Assembly: GCF_005405925.1 (NCBI RefSeq)
Contig: NZ_BJHV01000001.1
Location: 5,208,001 to 5,272,000, forward strand
Direction: 5' to 3'
DNA: 64,000 nt
Source: Streptomyces antimycoticus
GTDB lineage: Bacteria; Actinomycetota; Actinomycetes; Streptomycetales; Streptomycetaceae
Below the pieces are notes generated by a model. That model saw nothing but the letters and a program-made list of their open reading frames with translations, did not search any database and was not told where the DNA came from. Below are positions 19,846-28,569 of this stretch, piece after piece (the first letter of the stretch is position 1; each line of letters starts with the position of its first letter). A program made the translations under genes and the position numbers.

Positions 19846-19937
19846 CCTCGTTCCACCCCGCTCCCACCCCTCGAACTACCGCCTCCATTAGCCCCTTATT
19901 GGGCGATTCCTCCACCAACACGTGGTAAAGCGGTGCT

Positions 19938-19950
19938 TGCACACAGTGCA
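19938..19950. promoter_or_regulatory. TGCAC-ACA-GTGCA inverted repeat upstream of sigF
   Basis: Perfect 5-base arms 57-69 bp upstream of the sigF start, within the AT-richer promoter region (19895-20000). A candidate operator; no known regulator can be assigned. Confidence 0.35.
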
Positions 19951-20006
19951 CATGTCTTGTGATGCTATGACCGCTTTTGCCGGGTGAGTAATCGTGAAGG
20001 GGTGGC

Positions 20007-20840
20007 GTGACCGTGTCGGCCCGTACCGCGCCCAGAACCCCGCCCCAGGGCGATGGCGGCAGCGAAAGCGGCAGAAGCCGCGGGGCTGACGCCAGAGCGC
20101 TCACCCAGGTGCTCTTCGCCGAGCTCTCGGGCCTCACCCCCGGAACCCCCGAGCACACCCGTGTGCGCGCCGCGCTGATCGAGGCCAATCTGCCGCTGGT
20201 CCGCTACGCCGCGGCCCGCTTCCGCAGCCGCAACGAACCCATGGAGGACGTGATCCAGGTCGGCACCATCGGCCTGATCAACGCGATCGACCGGTTCGAC
20301 CCGGACCGCGGGGTGCAGTTCCCGACGTTCGCCATGCCGACCGTCGTCGGCGAGATCAAGCGCTACTTCCGCGACAACGTCCGCACCGTCCATGTGCCGC
20401 GCCGGCTGCATGAGCTGTGGGTGCAGGTCAACGGCGCGACCGAGGATCTGACCGTGCTGCACGGCCGCTCCCCGACGACGGCCGAGATCGCCGAGCGGCT
20501 CAAGCTCAGCGAGGAGGAGGTGCTCGCCTGCATCGAGGCGGGCCGCTCCTATCACGCCACTTCCCTGGAGGCCGCCCAGGAGGGCGACGGACTGCCCGGG
20601 CTGGTCGACCGGCTCGGCTACGAGGATCCGGCGCTCGCCGGAGTCGAGCACCGCGATCTGGTGCGCCATCTGCTCGTACAACTGCCCGAGCGCGAGCAGC
20701 GTATCCTTTTGCTGCGTTACTACAGCAATCTGACGCAATCTCAGATCAGCGCCGAGCTCGGCGTCTCCCAGATGCATGTGTCCCGACTGCTGTCCCGCAG
20801 CTTCGCCAGGCTGAGGTCCGCAAATCGGATCGAGTCCTGA
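20007..20840 (+). CDS. sigF: RNA polymerase sigma factor, SigF (SigB/SpoIIAC-like) subfamily
   Basis: A 277-aa group III sigma factor that directs RNA polymerase to late-sporulation or stress promoters. Region 2 is evident ([39 protein letters not shown]), region 3 covers the middle, and region 4 ends with the helix-turn-helix [21 protein letters not shown]. The GTG at 20007 has GGGGTGG upstream. S. coelicolor SigF, recalled from memory, is nearly the same through region 2 and region 4 and is needed for mature spores. It lies 188 bp upstream of a paralogous sigma gene, sigN. Probably controlled by anti-sigma factors encoded elsewhere. Confidence 0.92.
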   Translation: MTVSARTAPRTPPQGDGGSESGRSRGADARALTQVLFAELSGLTPGTPEHTRVRAALIEANLPLVRYAAARFRSRNEPMEDVIQVGTIGLINAIDRFDPDRGVQFPTFAMPTVVGEIKRYFRDNVRTVHVPRRLHELWVQVNGATEDLTVLHGRSPTTAEIAERLKLSEEEVLACIEAGRSYHATSLEAAQEGDGLPGLVDRLGYEDPALAGVEHRDLVRHLLVQLPEREQRILLLRYYSNLTQSQISAELGVSQMHVSRLLSRSFARLRSANRIES

Positions 20841-21028
20841 TCCTTGCGAGGGACCTGCGCCCCGGTACCTCAAGGCTGTAATGTCGACTTGGCGCTACAG
20901 CGTGTTGCCGACATGTGACATTCTGCAGGAACCGCGTTTGGCGCGGCCCGACCTCCGGTATTCAGGGGGAGGCTGCGTCGGACGCGAACCGCGCAGCTGG
21001 GATCCGTCCGCGACCTCTAGGGGGTGGC

Positions 21029-21859
21029 ATGTCCGTAGAACTGGGCAGCTCGAAGGTGCTCAACAACGATGCACCGCTCATGCCTGACGACTGCGACGCC
21101 ATCGACACCCGCACCCTCTCCCGCTCCCTCTTCCTGCGGCTCGCCACACTCGACAAGGACAGTGCGGAAGCCGGCTACGTCCGTGACACCCTCATCGAGC
21201 TGAACCTCCCGCTCGTCCGCTACGCGGCGGCCCGGTTCCGCAGCCGTAACGAGCCGATGGAGGACATCGTCCAAGTCGGCACCATCGGCCTGATCAAGGC
21301 GATCGACCGCTTCGACTGCGAACGGGGCGTGGAGTTCCCGACGTTCGCCATGCCGACCGTCGTCGGCGAGATCAAGCGGTTCTTCCGTGACACCAGTTGG
21401 TCGGTGCGGGTCCCGCGGCGGCTGCAGGAGCTGCGGCTGGCACTCACCAAGGCCAGTGACGAGCTGTCACAGAAGCTCGACCGCTCCCCGACCGTCCCCG
21501 AGCTCGCCACGGCGCTGGGCGTCTCGGAGGAGGACGTGGTCGACGGGCTCGCCGTGGGCAATGCCTACACGGCCAGCTCGCTGGACTCCCCGTCCCCCGA
21601 GGACGACGGCGGCGAGGGGTCGCTCGCCGACCGGCTGGGGTACGAGGACAGCGCGCTGGAGGGCGTGGAGTACCGCGAGTCGCTCAAGCCCCTGCTGGCC
21701 AAACTGCCGCCGCGCGAGCGCCAGATCATCATGCTGCGCTTCTTCGCCAATATGACGCAGTCGCAAATCGGCGAAGAGGTCGGGATCTCCCAGATGCATG
21801 TCTCCCGGCTGCTCACCCGGACCCTGGCCCAGCTGCGCGAGGGTCTGATCTCGGACTGA
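21029..21859 (+). CDS. sigN: RNA polymerase sigma factor, SigN-like (SigB/SigF/SigG subfamily)
   Basis: A 276-aa sigma factor paralogous to the sigF gene just upstream: region 2 ([20 protein letters not shown]) and region 4 ([21 protein letters not shown]) match almost word for word. The ATG at 21029 (MSVELGSSKVL) has GGGGTGG before it and matches the S. coelicolor SigN start as I recall it. A distinctive SLDSPSPEDDGGEGSL segment marks this branch. Role: sporulation or stress gene expression in aerial hyphae, inferred from the family. The 188-bp gap to sigF suggests its own promoter. Confidence 0.9.
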   Translation: MSVELGSSKVLNNDAPLMPDDCDAIDTRTLSRSLFLRLATLDKDSAEAGYVRDTLIELNLPLVRYAAARFRSRNEPMEDIVQVGTIGLIKAIDRFDCERGVEFPTFAMPTVVGEIKRFFRDTSWSVRVPRRLQELRLALTKASDELSQKLDRSPTVPELATALGVSEEDVVDGLAVGNAYTASSLDSPSPEDDGGEGSLADRLGYEDSALEGVEYRESLKPLLAKLPPRERQIIMLRFFANMTQSQIGEEVGISQMHVSRLLTRTLAQLREGLISD

Positions 21860-21924
21860 GCCGGCCGCCCGGTCACCCTGTCGGATCCCTGTACACCTGA
21901 CGGGCCGTCAGACACACTGGCCCG

Positions 21925-22752
21925 ATGCGATACGCATCGAGCCGGACAACCGGCCGTCGAGGCACGGCGCTCGCCTCCTCGGCGGCCGCGCTGTGCCTGG
22001 GGGCCCTGCTCAGCGGCTGCGGCGCGGGCGGCGACGGCTATGTCGCCGCCGGGGCGGCCGGGCCCGACGGCCAGCGGAGCGCGAAGGCCGTACCGCCCAA
22101 GGGCGGTGTCGACCTGGTGCCCCTGGACGAGGACGGCATAGGGAACGATCGCGACGGTAAGGGCGGCACGGGCGGGAAGCGCGATCAGGGCGCATCCGGA
22201 CCCGCGGCCACCGGGGACGGCAAAGCCGGCGGACCGGGCTCGCGGGCGCCCTCGGCATCAGCACGGGCCCCCGGCCGTACGGACGGCCCGGGCCGCGGGA
22301 AGGGCGGCTCCGGGGCCCCGGAGCATGCGGACGACGACCCCAAGGGCGACGACGGGCCCAAGGGCGACGAGCCGGGGAAGCCCTCGCCCTCCGGGCCCGG
22401 CTCGGACCCCTCGAACCCGTCCGGCTCCCCCACGCCCACCGGACCGGCCGTCCTCGAGGTCGGCAAGCCGGAGCGTACGGCGACCGATGAGCGCTGGTGC
22501 GAGAAGGTGAAGGTCGAGTTCCGCAACACCGGAGGATCCGCCGTCGCCTCGGGCACCGTCACCTTCTCGACGCATGTGATCGACCTCCTCGGCATCGACT
22601 GGGCGACGCTGAAATCCGAGGAAGAGCTGCCCGCGCCGATCGGCGCGGGTCAGAAGAAGGAGAAGACCTGGACGGTGTGCGTGGACGACTGGCGGGTGCC
22701 GCTGGGCATGCATATCGAGACCAAGGACGTCTCGGTCACCTGGAAGCCGTAA
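21925..22752 (+). CDS. Secreted lipoprotein with disordered linker
   Basis: A 275-aa protein with a lipoprotein signal peptide (ALCLGALLSGC, lipidated Cys at about 32), then a roughly 140-residue Gly/Pro/Asp/Lys-rich disordered region with a near-repeat DDDPKGDDGPKGDEPGKP, and a compact C-terminal beta domain (residues about 178-275) with two Cys (ERWCEK, WTVCVDDW). It follows sigN by 65 bp and is conserved at this place in other streptomycetes to my knowledge. Function unknown. Confidence 0.8.
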   Translation: MRYASSRTTGRRGTALASSAAALCLGALLSGCGAGGDGYVAAGAAGPDGQRSAKAVPPKGGVDLVPLDEDGIGNDRDGKGGTGGKRDQGASGPAATGDGKAGGPGSRAPSASARAPGRTDGPGRGKGGSGAPEHADDDPKGDDGPKGDEPGKPSPSGPGSDPSNPSGSPTPTGPAVLEVGKPERTATDERWCEKVKVEFRNTGGSAVASGTVTFSTHVIDLLGIDWATLKSEEELPAPIGAGQKKEKTWTVCVDDWRVPLGMHIETKDVSVTWKP

Positions 22753-22820
22753 GGCCGGCCCGGCAGCCGTAAGGGGCGCGGAAGCTCATGCTCCCGCTGG
22801 AAGCGTCAGGGCCTCGGGGC

Positions 22821-23021
22821 TCAGCCCAGCGCCAGCCAGGCCACCGCGGCGACGATCACGACCGCCGCGATCACACCGACGATCACGCCCACGCGCGAAC
22901 CGCCGCTCGATCCGGTGGACGCCTGAGGCTGCCGCGTGCCCTCGTCGACGAAGGCGCGGAACATCTGAGTGGAACCGGACGGGTCCTGGTTGCCGTTGGG
23001 GCTCTGGGGGTTGTTCGCCAT
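22821..23021 (-). CDS. 66-aa tail-anchored small membrane protein
   Basis: Starts MANNPQSPNGNQDPSGSTQM and ends in a single hydrophobic helix VGVIVGVIAAVVIVAAVAWLALG that runs to the C-terminus, so it is tail-anchored. The ATG at 23021 starts the plausible coding part; the longer frame upstream has no helix or ribosome site. Function unknown. Confidence 0.65.
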   Translation of the reverse strand: MANNPQSPNGNQDPSGSTQMFRAFVDEGTRQPQASTGSSGGSRVGVIVGVIAAVVIVAAVAWLALG

Positions 23022-23163
23022 GGGCCCCGACCCTAGCGAACGAGCGGATTCCGGGACACCCCCGGGTCTCAGCGGCACCTGGCGCCTCAGCCACCCCACT
23101 TGACCGACTCCAGAACGACTCTTTAACGGCAATTTACCGCCCAGACCGCCCTTTCATTTGCCT

Positions 23164-23200
23164 GTTGCAACTAACTTCTTCTATGGTTGCCCTAAGCAAC
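23164..23200. promoter_or_regulatory. MarR-type operator region
   Basis: GTTGCAAC at 23164-23171 is a perfect 8-base palindrome, and GTTGC-CCTAA-GCAAC at 23186-23200 repeats its half-sites. Both lie within 60 bp of the MarR start and probably bind the MarR product, controlling the marR-MFS operon. Confidence 0.6.
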
Positions 23201-23223
23201 TGACCAATCCCTCTGGGGGTGCC

Positions 23224-23712
23224 GTGGCCACACAGCGCCACTACGAGGAGCTGGCCCGGCAGCTCAGCGCCATCGGCACCGTCAAGCGCGGGCTCGGGCG
23301 CGTCCTGCCGACCGACTGCCCATCGGGCGCCGCCATCGTCCTGATGCTCCTCGACCGCTACGGCGAGATGCGCATGAGCAAGCTCGCCGAGCTGCTCGAC
23401 ATCGATATGTCGGTGACCAGTCGGCATGTGGCACATGTCGCGGACCGCGGCTGGGTGGACCGCAAGGCCGACCCGCTCGACCGGCGGTCGCGCCTGCTGA
23501 GCATCAACGCCAGCGGACGAACCCTGCTCGGCCAGGTGTCCGAGCGCTACACGGACGCGCTCGCCCACTGTCTGAGCGACTGGTCGGACGAGGACGTCGA
23601 CCACCTCAACGAACTTCTCGACCGATTGCGGACGAGTTTCGGGGACACGCGTTCCCGGGCCGTGCCGCAACAGGCCGAGAGCAGCATCACCCGTACACCT
23701 TCGCAACGTTAA
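23224..23712 (+). CDS. MarR-family transcriptional regulator
   Basis: A 162-aa winged-helix regulator. The recognition region is MRMSKLAELLDIDMSVTSRHVAHVADRGWVDRKADPLDRRSRLLSI, with the MarR wing DxxDRR. The GTG at 23224 is chosen because GGGGGTG lies upstream and the helix bundle starts there. It is followed after 8 bp by an MFS exporter, so it is most likely a ligand-responsive autorepressor of that exporter. Paired GTTGC half-sites in front are the likely binding site. Confidence 0.93.
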   Translation: MATQRHYEELARQLSAIGTVKRGLGRVLPTDCPSGAAIVLMLLDRYGEMRMSKLAELLDIDMSVTSRHVAHVADRGWVDRKADPLDRRSRLLSINASGRTLLGQVSERYTDALAHCLSDWSDEDVDHLNELLDRLRTSFGDTRSRAVPQQAESSITRTPSQR

Positions 23713-23720
23713 GGAACTTC

Positions 23721-26339
23721 ATGGCAACGACCACACCGGACGGCGGTGTGCGGGGACCCGCGGGGCACCCCGCCCACGCCAAGCACGGCGGAGGAGGACA
23801 CCGGGCCCATCAGGGCCACGACGCGGACTCCTCGGCGCCGATGACCCACCGGCAGATCATGGAGGCGCTCTCCGGGCTGCTGCTGGGGATGTTCGTCGCG
23901 ATCCTGTCGTCGACGATCGTCTCCAACGCGCTGCCCGAGATCATCGCCGATCTCCACGGCGGTCAGTCCGCCTACACCTGGGTCGTCACCGCCACCCTGC
24001 TGGCCATGACCGCCGCCACCCCGCTGTGGGGCAAGCTCTCCGATCTGTTCAGCAAGAAGCTGCTGGTCCAGATAGCCCTGCTGATCTATGTCGCGGGCTC
24101 CGTGGTGGCCGGTCTGTCGCAGAACCCCGGCATGCTGATCGCCTGCCGTGTGGTGCAGGGCGTCGGCGTCGGCGGTCTGTCCGCCCTGGCCCAGGTCGTC
24201 ATGGCGGCGATGATCTCCCCGCGTGAGCGTGGCCGGTACAGCGGCTACCTCGGCGCGACCTTCGCCGTCGCGACCGTCGGCGGTCCGCTGCTGGGCGGCG
24301 TGATCACCGACACCTCCTGGCTGGGCTGGCGCTGGTGCTTCTACGTCGGCGTTCCGTTCGCCGTCATCGCGCTGATCGTGCTGCAGAAGACCCTGAAGCT
24401 CCCCGTGGTCAAGCGGGACGTCAAGGTCGACTGGAGCGGCGCCTTCTTCATCAGTGCGGCGGTCTCGCTGCTGCTGCTCTGGGTGACCTTCGCGGGCGAC
24501 AAGTACGACTGGATCTCGTGGCAGACCTACGCGATGGTCGGCGGTTCGATCGCGCTCGGCCTGATCTTCATCCTGATCGAGTCCAAGGCGCGCGAGCCGA
24601 TCATCCCGCTGCGGCTGTTCCGCAACAAGACGATCACCCTCGCCTCGCTGGCGTCGCTCTTCGTCGGTATCGCGATGTTCTCCGGCACCGTCTTCTTCAG
24701 CCAGTACTTCCAGCTGGCGCGCGGTGAGACGCCCACCATGTCGGGCGTCATGACCATCCCGATGATCGGTGGCCTGTTCATCTCCTCGACCGTCTCCGGT
24801 CAGGTCATCACCAAGACCGGTCGCTGGAAGGCATGGCTGGTCATCGGTGGTGTGCTGGTGACGGCGGGCCTCGGGCTGCTGGGCACCATCCGGTACGACA
24901 CCCCGTACTGGCACATGGCGATCTACATGGCACTCATGGGCCTCGGCATCGGCATGATGATGCAGAACCTGGTGCTGGCCACCCAGAACCAGGTGGCCCC
25001 GCAGGACCTCGGCGCGGCCAGTGCCGTCGTCACCTTCTTCCGCTCCCTGGGCGGTGCGGTGGGCGTCTCGGCGCTCGGTGCGGTGCTCGCCAACCGCGTC
25101 ACCCACTACGTCAAGGACGGCCTGGCCGACCTCGGCCCCAAGGGCGCCGCGCTGGGCCACGCCGGCACCGGCGGCGGTGGCATCCCCAACGTCAAGGCGC
25201 TGCCCGAGCCGATCCGCACGATCACGGAGAGCGCCTACGGCCACGGTGTCGCGGACGTCTTCCTCTTCGCCGCCCCGGCCGCGCTGCTCGGCCTTCTGCT
25301 GACCCTGTTCATCAAGGAGGTCGCCCTGAAGACCAACTCCGGATCCCAGCAGGCCGCGACCGCCTCGGACGCCCCGGCCACCGACGCCACCCCGGCCGAC
25401 GCGATGGCGGCCCCGGCCGCCGCCGGACAGGTCGCCGACCTCGAGCCCGCGCTCGTGGGCGCCCCGGCCACCGGGATGCCCGAGCCGGACTCGGTCGGTG
25501 CCCTCGCGGCCACCGCCCCGCAGCGCCTGGCGGCCTTCGCCTCCACCGGGGGCGACGGCGCGGACCACCAGCCCCGGCAGGGTGTGCACGGCTTCGTGCG
25601 GAACGCGGACGGCGGCCCCGTCGCCCGCGCCGCGGTGACGCTGATCTCGCTCGCCGGGCGCCAGCTGGGCCGCTCGGTGGCGCACCCCGACGGCTCGTAC
25701 GCCCTGGACGCGCCGAGCTCCGGCTCGTACGTCCTGATCGCGGCGGCCGACGGGCACCAGCCGCAGGCGTCCACGATCGTGGTCGGGGACGAACCGCTCG
25801 GCTTCGACATCGTCCTGTCGGGCACCAGCGGTCTGGTGGGCACCGTGCGCGGCGCCGCCGACGGCCGTCCGGTCGACGCGGCGATGGTCGTGGTCACCGA
25901 TGTCCGCGGCGAGGTGCTGGCCACCGGGAAGACCGGTGAGCAGGGCGACTTCGGCTTCGAGGAGCTGGTCTCCGGGACCTTCACGCTCGCGGTGAACGCG
26001 CCGGGCTACCGGCCCGCGGCCCTGCCCGTCGAGGTGGGCGCCCAGGGTCTGACCCGGGTGGAGATAGCCCTGCAGGCCGGCGCCCGGGTGCAGGGCATAG
26101 TCCGGGCCGGTGCCGACCGGCGCCCGCTGCCGGACGCGCGGGTCACCCTCGTGGACGCGGCCGGGAACGTGGTCGCCACCTCCACCACCGGTGAGGACGG
26201 CGCGTACGCCTTCACCGACCTGGACGCGGGCGACTACACGGTCATCGCGAGCGGCTACCCGCCGGTCGCGGGGGCGCTGACGGTCTCCGGGCCCGGCGTC
26301 GACGGCCACGACGTCGAGCTCGCCCACCCGGGCGAGTGA
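23721..26339 (+). CDS. DHA2-type MFS exporter fused to three carboxypeptidase-regulatory-like domains
   Basis: An 872-aa drug/proton antiporter. The first 545 residues are a 14-helix DHA2 (EmrB/QacA) transporter: a His-rich cytoplasmic start, motif A in GKLSDLFSKK and motif C-like GATFAVATVGGPLLGG. After an Ala/Pro linker come three repeats of a transthyretin-like beta-sandwich (about residues 615-700, 701-785, 786-870), each with a G.V.......P...A.V.L.D pattern and a DGSYAL/GDFGFEELV/GAYAFTDL strand. This tail is unusual for MFS proteins and should sit at the C-terminal side of the membrane. Same operon as MarR. The same domain type begins the next gene (YceI), suggesting a working partnership. 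Confidence 0.93.
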   Translation: MATTTPDGGVRGPAGHPAHAKHGGGGHRAHQGHDADSSAPMTHRQIMEALSGLLLGMFVAILSSTIVSNALPEIIADLHGGQSAYTWVVTATLLAMTAATPLWGKLSDLFSKKLLVQIALLIYVAGSVVAGLSQNPGMLIACRVVQGVGVGGLSALAQVVMAAMISPRERGRYSGYLGATFAVATVGGPLLGGVITDTSWLGWRWCFYVGVPFAVIALIVLQKTLKLPVVKRDVKVDWSGAFFISAAVSLLLLWVTFAGDKYDWISWQTYAMVGGSIALGLIFILIESKAREPIIPLRLFRNKTITLASLASLFVGIAMFSGTVFFSQYFQLARGETPTMSGVMTIPMIGGLFISSTVSGQVITKTGRWKAWLVIGGVLVTAGLGLLGTIRYDTPYWHMAIYMALMGLGIGMMMQNLVLATQNQVAPQDLGAASAVVTFFRSLGGAVGVSALGAVLANRVTHYVKDGLADLGPKGAALGHAGTGGGGIPNVKALPEPIRTITESAYGHGVADVFLFAAPAALLGLLLTLFIKEVALKTNSGSQQAATASDAPATDATPADAMAAPAAAGQVADLEPALVGAPATGMPEPDSVGALAATAPQRLAAFASTGGDGADHQPRQGVHGFVRNADGGPVARAAVTLISLAGRQLGRSVAHPDGSYALDAPSSGSYVLIAAADGHQPQASTIVVGDEPLGFDIVLSGTSGLVGTVRGAADGRPVDAAMVVVTDVRGEVLATGKTGEQGDFGFEELVSGTFTLAVNAPGYRPAALPVEVGAQGLTRVEIALQAGARVQGIVRAGADRRPLPDARVTLVDAAGNVVATSTTGEDGAYAFTDLDAGDYTVIASGYPPVAGALTVSGPGVDGHDVELAHPGE

Positions 26340-26346
26340 CGGAACT

Positions 26347-26390
26347 CCGGGCCCGGGGCGCGTAAGAGCGGAGACGCGCCCCGGGCCCGG
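26347..26390 (+). terminator. Strong hairpin after the MFS gene
   Basis: Seventeen-base perfect arms (26347-26363 and 26374-26390) around AAGAGCGGAG, 8 bp after the MFS stop. Confidence 0.85.
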
Positions 26391-26483
26391 TCCGGGTGAC
26401 GGATTTTTCCGCCGGTCCCGGAACCCGGATCCCGGCGGCGGTGTAGTGAAGGCAGGGGACGGCCTTACACCGCCGCCCGGATC

Positions 26484-26655
26484 CGGCGCACAACCACCAC
26501 GAACACGACGTACACGACGTACACGGTGAACACGACGAGCACGACCAGCACGTCGAGCACGACCAGCACGTCGAGCACGACCAGCTCGACGAGCACCACG
26601 CACACGACCAGCAACACCAGTACGACCAGCAGCACGAGCAACACGAGCGACACCC
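26484..26655. repeat. T-poor low-complexity ACGACSAGCACG tract
   Basis: About 170 bp built from irregular repeats of ACGACCAGCACGTCGAGC-like units, with very few T on the plus strand. It lies between the MFS terminator and the YceI gene. Read in the YceI frame it gives a Thr/Ser-rich stretch with no good start; read on the minus strand it gives Val/Leu runs. I interpret it as an unstable repeat or long leader, not a gene. Confidence 0.6.
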
Positions 26656-26675
26656 GAGCGGGAGCGAAACGCGGC

Positions 26676-27527
26676 ATGACGACCACAGGAGCAGGAGCAG
26701 TCGGGGGAGCGGGGCTGCGGGCCCGGATCCACACCCGCGACGGCTGGGCGGTCCAGCACGCGGTGCTGACCGTCACGGATATGACGGGCGCGCAGGTGCT
26801 GCGTGCGCAGGCCGACGGGGACGGCGCCGTGCGGACCGACGAGCCGCTGCCGCCGGGGCCGTACACGATCATCGCCACCGCCGTCGGCTATGCCCCGGTC
26901 GCGTCCACGGCGATCGTCACGGCTTCCGGGCGGGCCGATGTGGGCACGGTGGTGCTGGCGCGGCAGGGCGGAGTGGAGCTTCCCCCGCCCGGTGCGTGGA
27001 CGCTCGACCCGGCGCATTCGACGGTGGCCGCCGTCGCCCAGCACCTGGGGATCTCCAGCGTGCACGGCCGGTTCACGGAGTTCGGCGGGCGGATCGAGGT
27101 CGGCGAGGACATCGAGAAGTCGCGCGTCGAGGCGGTCATCCAGGCCGCCAGCATCGACACCGGCAATGCCATGCGGGACGGCCATCTGAAGTCGCCCGAC
27201 TTCCTCAATGTGGAGGAGTTCCCGCAGCTGACGTACCGGAGCACACATCTGAGCGCGGCCGGGGCCGACCGCTGGACGGTCCATGGCGAGCTGTCGATGC
27301 ACGGCGTCGTCCGGGACGTGGACCTGGACCTGACATACCTGGGCACGGGCCCCGACCCCTGGGGCGGAGTGCGAGCGGCCTTCCGGGCCGTCGCCGAGCT
27401 GCGCCGCGAGGACTTCGCGATGAACTACAACCAGGTGGTCGCGGCGGGCATCGCGGCGATCGGCACGACCCTGCGGGTGGAGCTGGACATACAGGCGGTG
27501 CAGGGCGAGGAGCTCCCCACGGCCTGA
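26676..27527 (+). CDS. YceI-family protein with N-terminal carboxypeptidase-regulatory-like domain
   Basis: A 283-aa protein. Residues about 12-98 form a transthyretin-like beta-sandwich (GLRARIHTRDGWAVQHAVLTV, then PPGPYTIIATAVGYAPV), the same fold as the three repeats at the end of the upstream MFS exporter. Residues about 108-278 are a YceI lipocalin-like barrel (WTLDPAHSTV, HGRFTEFGG, SPDFLNVEEFPQLTYRS, FAMNYNQVVAAG), which binds isoprenoid or other lipophilic ligands. No signal peptide is seen, so it is probably cytosolic. ATG 26676 is used; a GTG at 26526 would add a Thr/Ser-rich extension. Ligand handover to the exporter is a hypothesis. Confidence 0.88.
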   Translation: MTTTGAGAVGGAGLRARIHTRDGWAVQHAVLTVTDMTGAQVLRAQADGDGAVRTDEPLPPGPYTIIATAVGYAPVASTAIVTASGRADVGTVVLARQGGVELPPPGAWTLDPAHSTVAAVAQHLGISSVHGRFTEFGGRIEVGEDIEKSRVEAVIQAASIDTGNAMRDGHLKSPDFLNVEEFPQLTYRSTHLSAAGADRWTVHGELSMHGVVRDVDLDLTYLGTGPDPWGGVRAAFRAVAELRREDFAMNYNQVVAAGIAAIGTTLRVELDIQAVQGEELPTA

Positions 27528-27707
27528 CGGCCCGGCGGCCGCCCGACCGGTCGGGCCCCGACCGCCCGGCAGCCGGACCGTCCGGTGCCCTGGCCGCCCC
27601 GCAGCCCGACCCTCCGGCGCCTTGGCCGTCCGGCGGCCCGGTCCTCCGGCGGCCCGACCGTCCGCGGCTGATGTCCCGGGGCGGCGCCCCGGTCCGCCGG
27701 GCGCGCG

Positions 27708-28490
27708 CTACCGGTCCCGCAGGGCTTCGATACCGGCGATCGCGAGGTCCAGGGCGAACGTGAAGTCGCGGTCCCGCATCTCCTCGACCGTATTGCCGCC
27801 CCGAGCCTTCATGATCTTCCGCGACTCGTCGAACTCCATACGGTCCGCGACCGAGTTCATCGTCTCGTGGAACAGCTCGTCCTGGGTGAGTCCCGCCGCC
27901 CGGCAGCGGGCGGCGAAGCGACCCTCGATCGTGCCGAAGCCGTAGACGAACTGGTAGACGAGGGACAGCGCGCTGGTGATCTTGTCGTCCGGCAGTCCGC
28001 TGTTGCGCATCACGGCCAGCGCGGCGTTGCTGAAGACCACCGCGTTGGGCCCGATGTTGAGGTACTCCCCCAGCAGCGCGGGCACCCAGGAGTGGCGGAC
28101 CATCACCTGCCGGTATTCGGCCGCGAGCTGGCGCAGCTGCTCACGCCAGTCGCGCGGCTCGGCCGGGGAGTGCTCATGCCCCTCGACGGGCCCGACCGCC
28201 TCCATGGGCAGCGCTATCTCGCCCATCGCGGCGTCGAGGACGAGTTCGAGCAGATGGTCCTTGGTCTCCACGTACCAGTAGACCGACATGGCGGTCACCC
28301 CGAGCTCCGCCGCGAGCCGCCGCATCGAGAAGCCCGACAGACCCTCGGCGTCCAGCAGCCGCATCGTCGCCGCGACGATCTTCAGATGGTCGAGCCCGAC
28401 GGGCTGCTGATCGCCCTTGCGCTTGGGGGCCTTGCGTTCGGAGAGCCAGACGCTGGACCGCGGGCGGACGGTACGGCTGCCGGTTGCCAT
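27708..28490 (-). CDS. TetR-family repressor (TetR_C_1 class)
   Basis: A 260-aa regulator. The helix-turn-helix is LDAEGLSGFSMRRLAAELGVTAMSVYWYVETKDHLLELVLDAAM (about residues 47-90), and the long C-terminal domain resembles the tetracycline-repressor ligand domain. ATG 28490 with AGAGAGG 8 bases upstream. It is 79 bp downstream of an MFS exporter on the same strand and most likely represses it through two GTAC-type palindromes at 30140-30175. Confidence 0.92.
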   Translation of the reverse strand: MATGSRTVRPRSSVWLSERKAPKRKGDQQPVGLDHLKIVAATMRLLDAEGLSGFSMRRLAAELGVTAMSVYWYVETKDHLLELVLDAAMGEIALPMEAVGPVEGHEHSPAEPRDWREQLRQLAAEYRQVMVRHSWVPALLGEYLNIGPNAVVFSNAALAVMRNSGLPDDKITSALSLVYQFVYGFGTIEGRFAARCRAAGLTQDELFHETMNSVADRMEFDESRKIMKARGGNTVEEMRDRDFTFALDLAIAGIEALRDR

Positions 28491-28569
28491 GGCGGCGCCT
28501 CTCTTTCTCCGATGCGCTGGCACCACGCGTACCGGGACCCGGCACGCGGCACCTCACTCCCTGCAGATG

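Noticed and set aside
26465..26878. Minus-strand Val/Leu-rich peptide as a membrane protein
   Set aside because: The hydrophobic runs come from the ACGAC repeat read backwards, and the frame overlaps the YceI gene without a ribosome site.
23709..27302. Very long minus-strand open frame (about 1200 codons) opposite the MFS and YceI genes
   Set aside because: It is antisense to two well-supported genes and has Gly/Arg/His-rich composition typical of shadow frames in GC-rich DNA.
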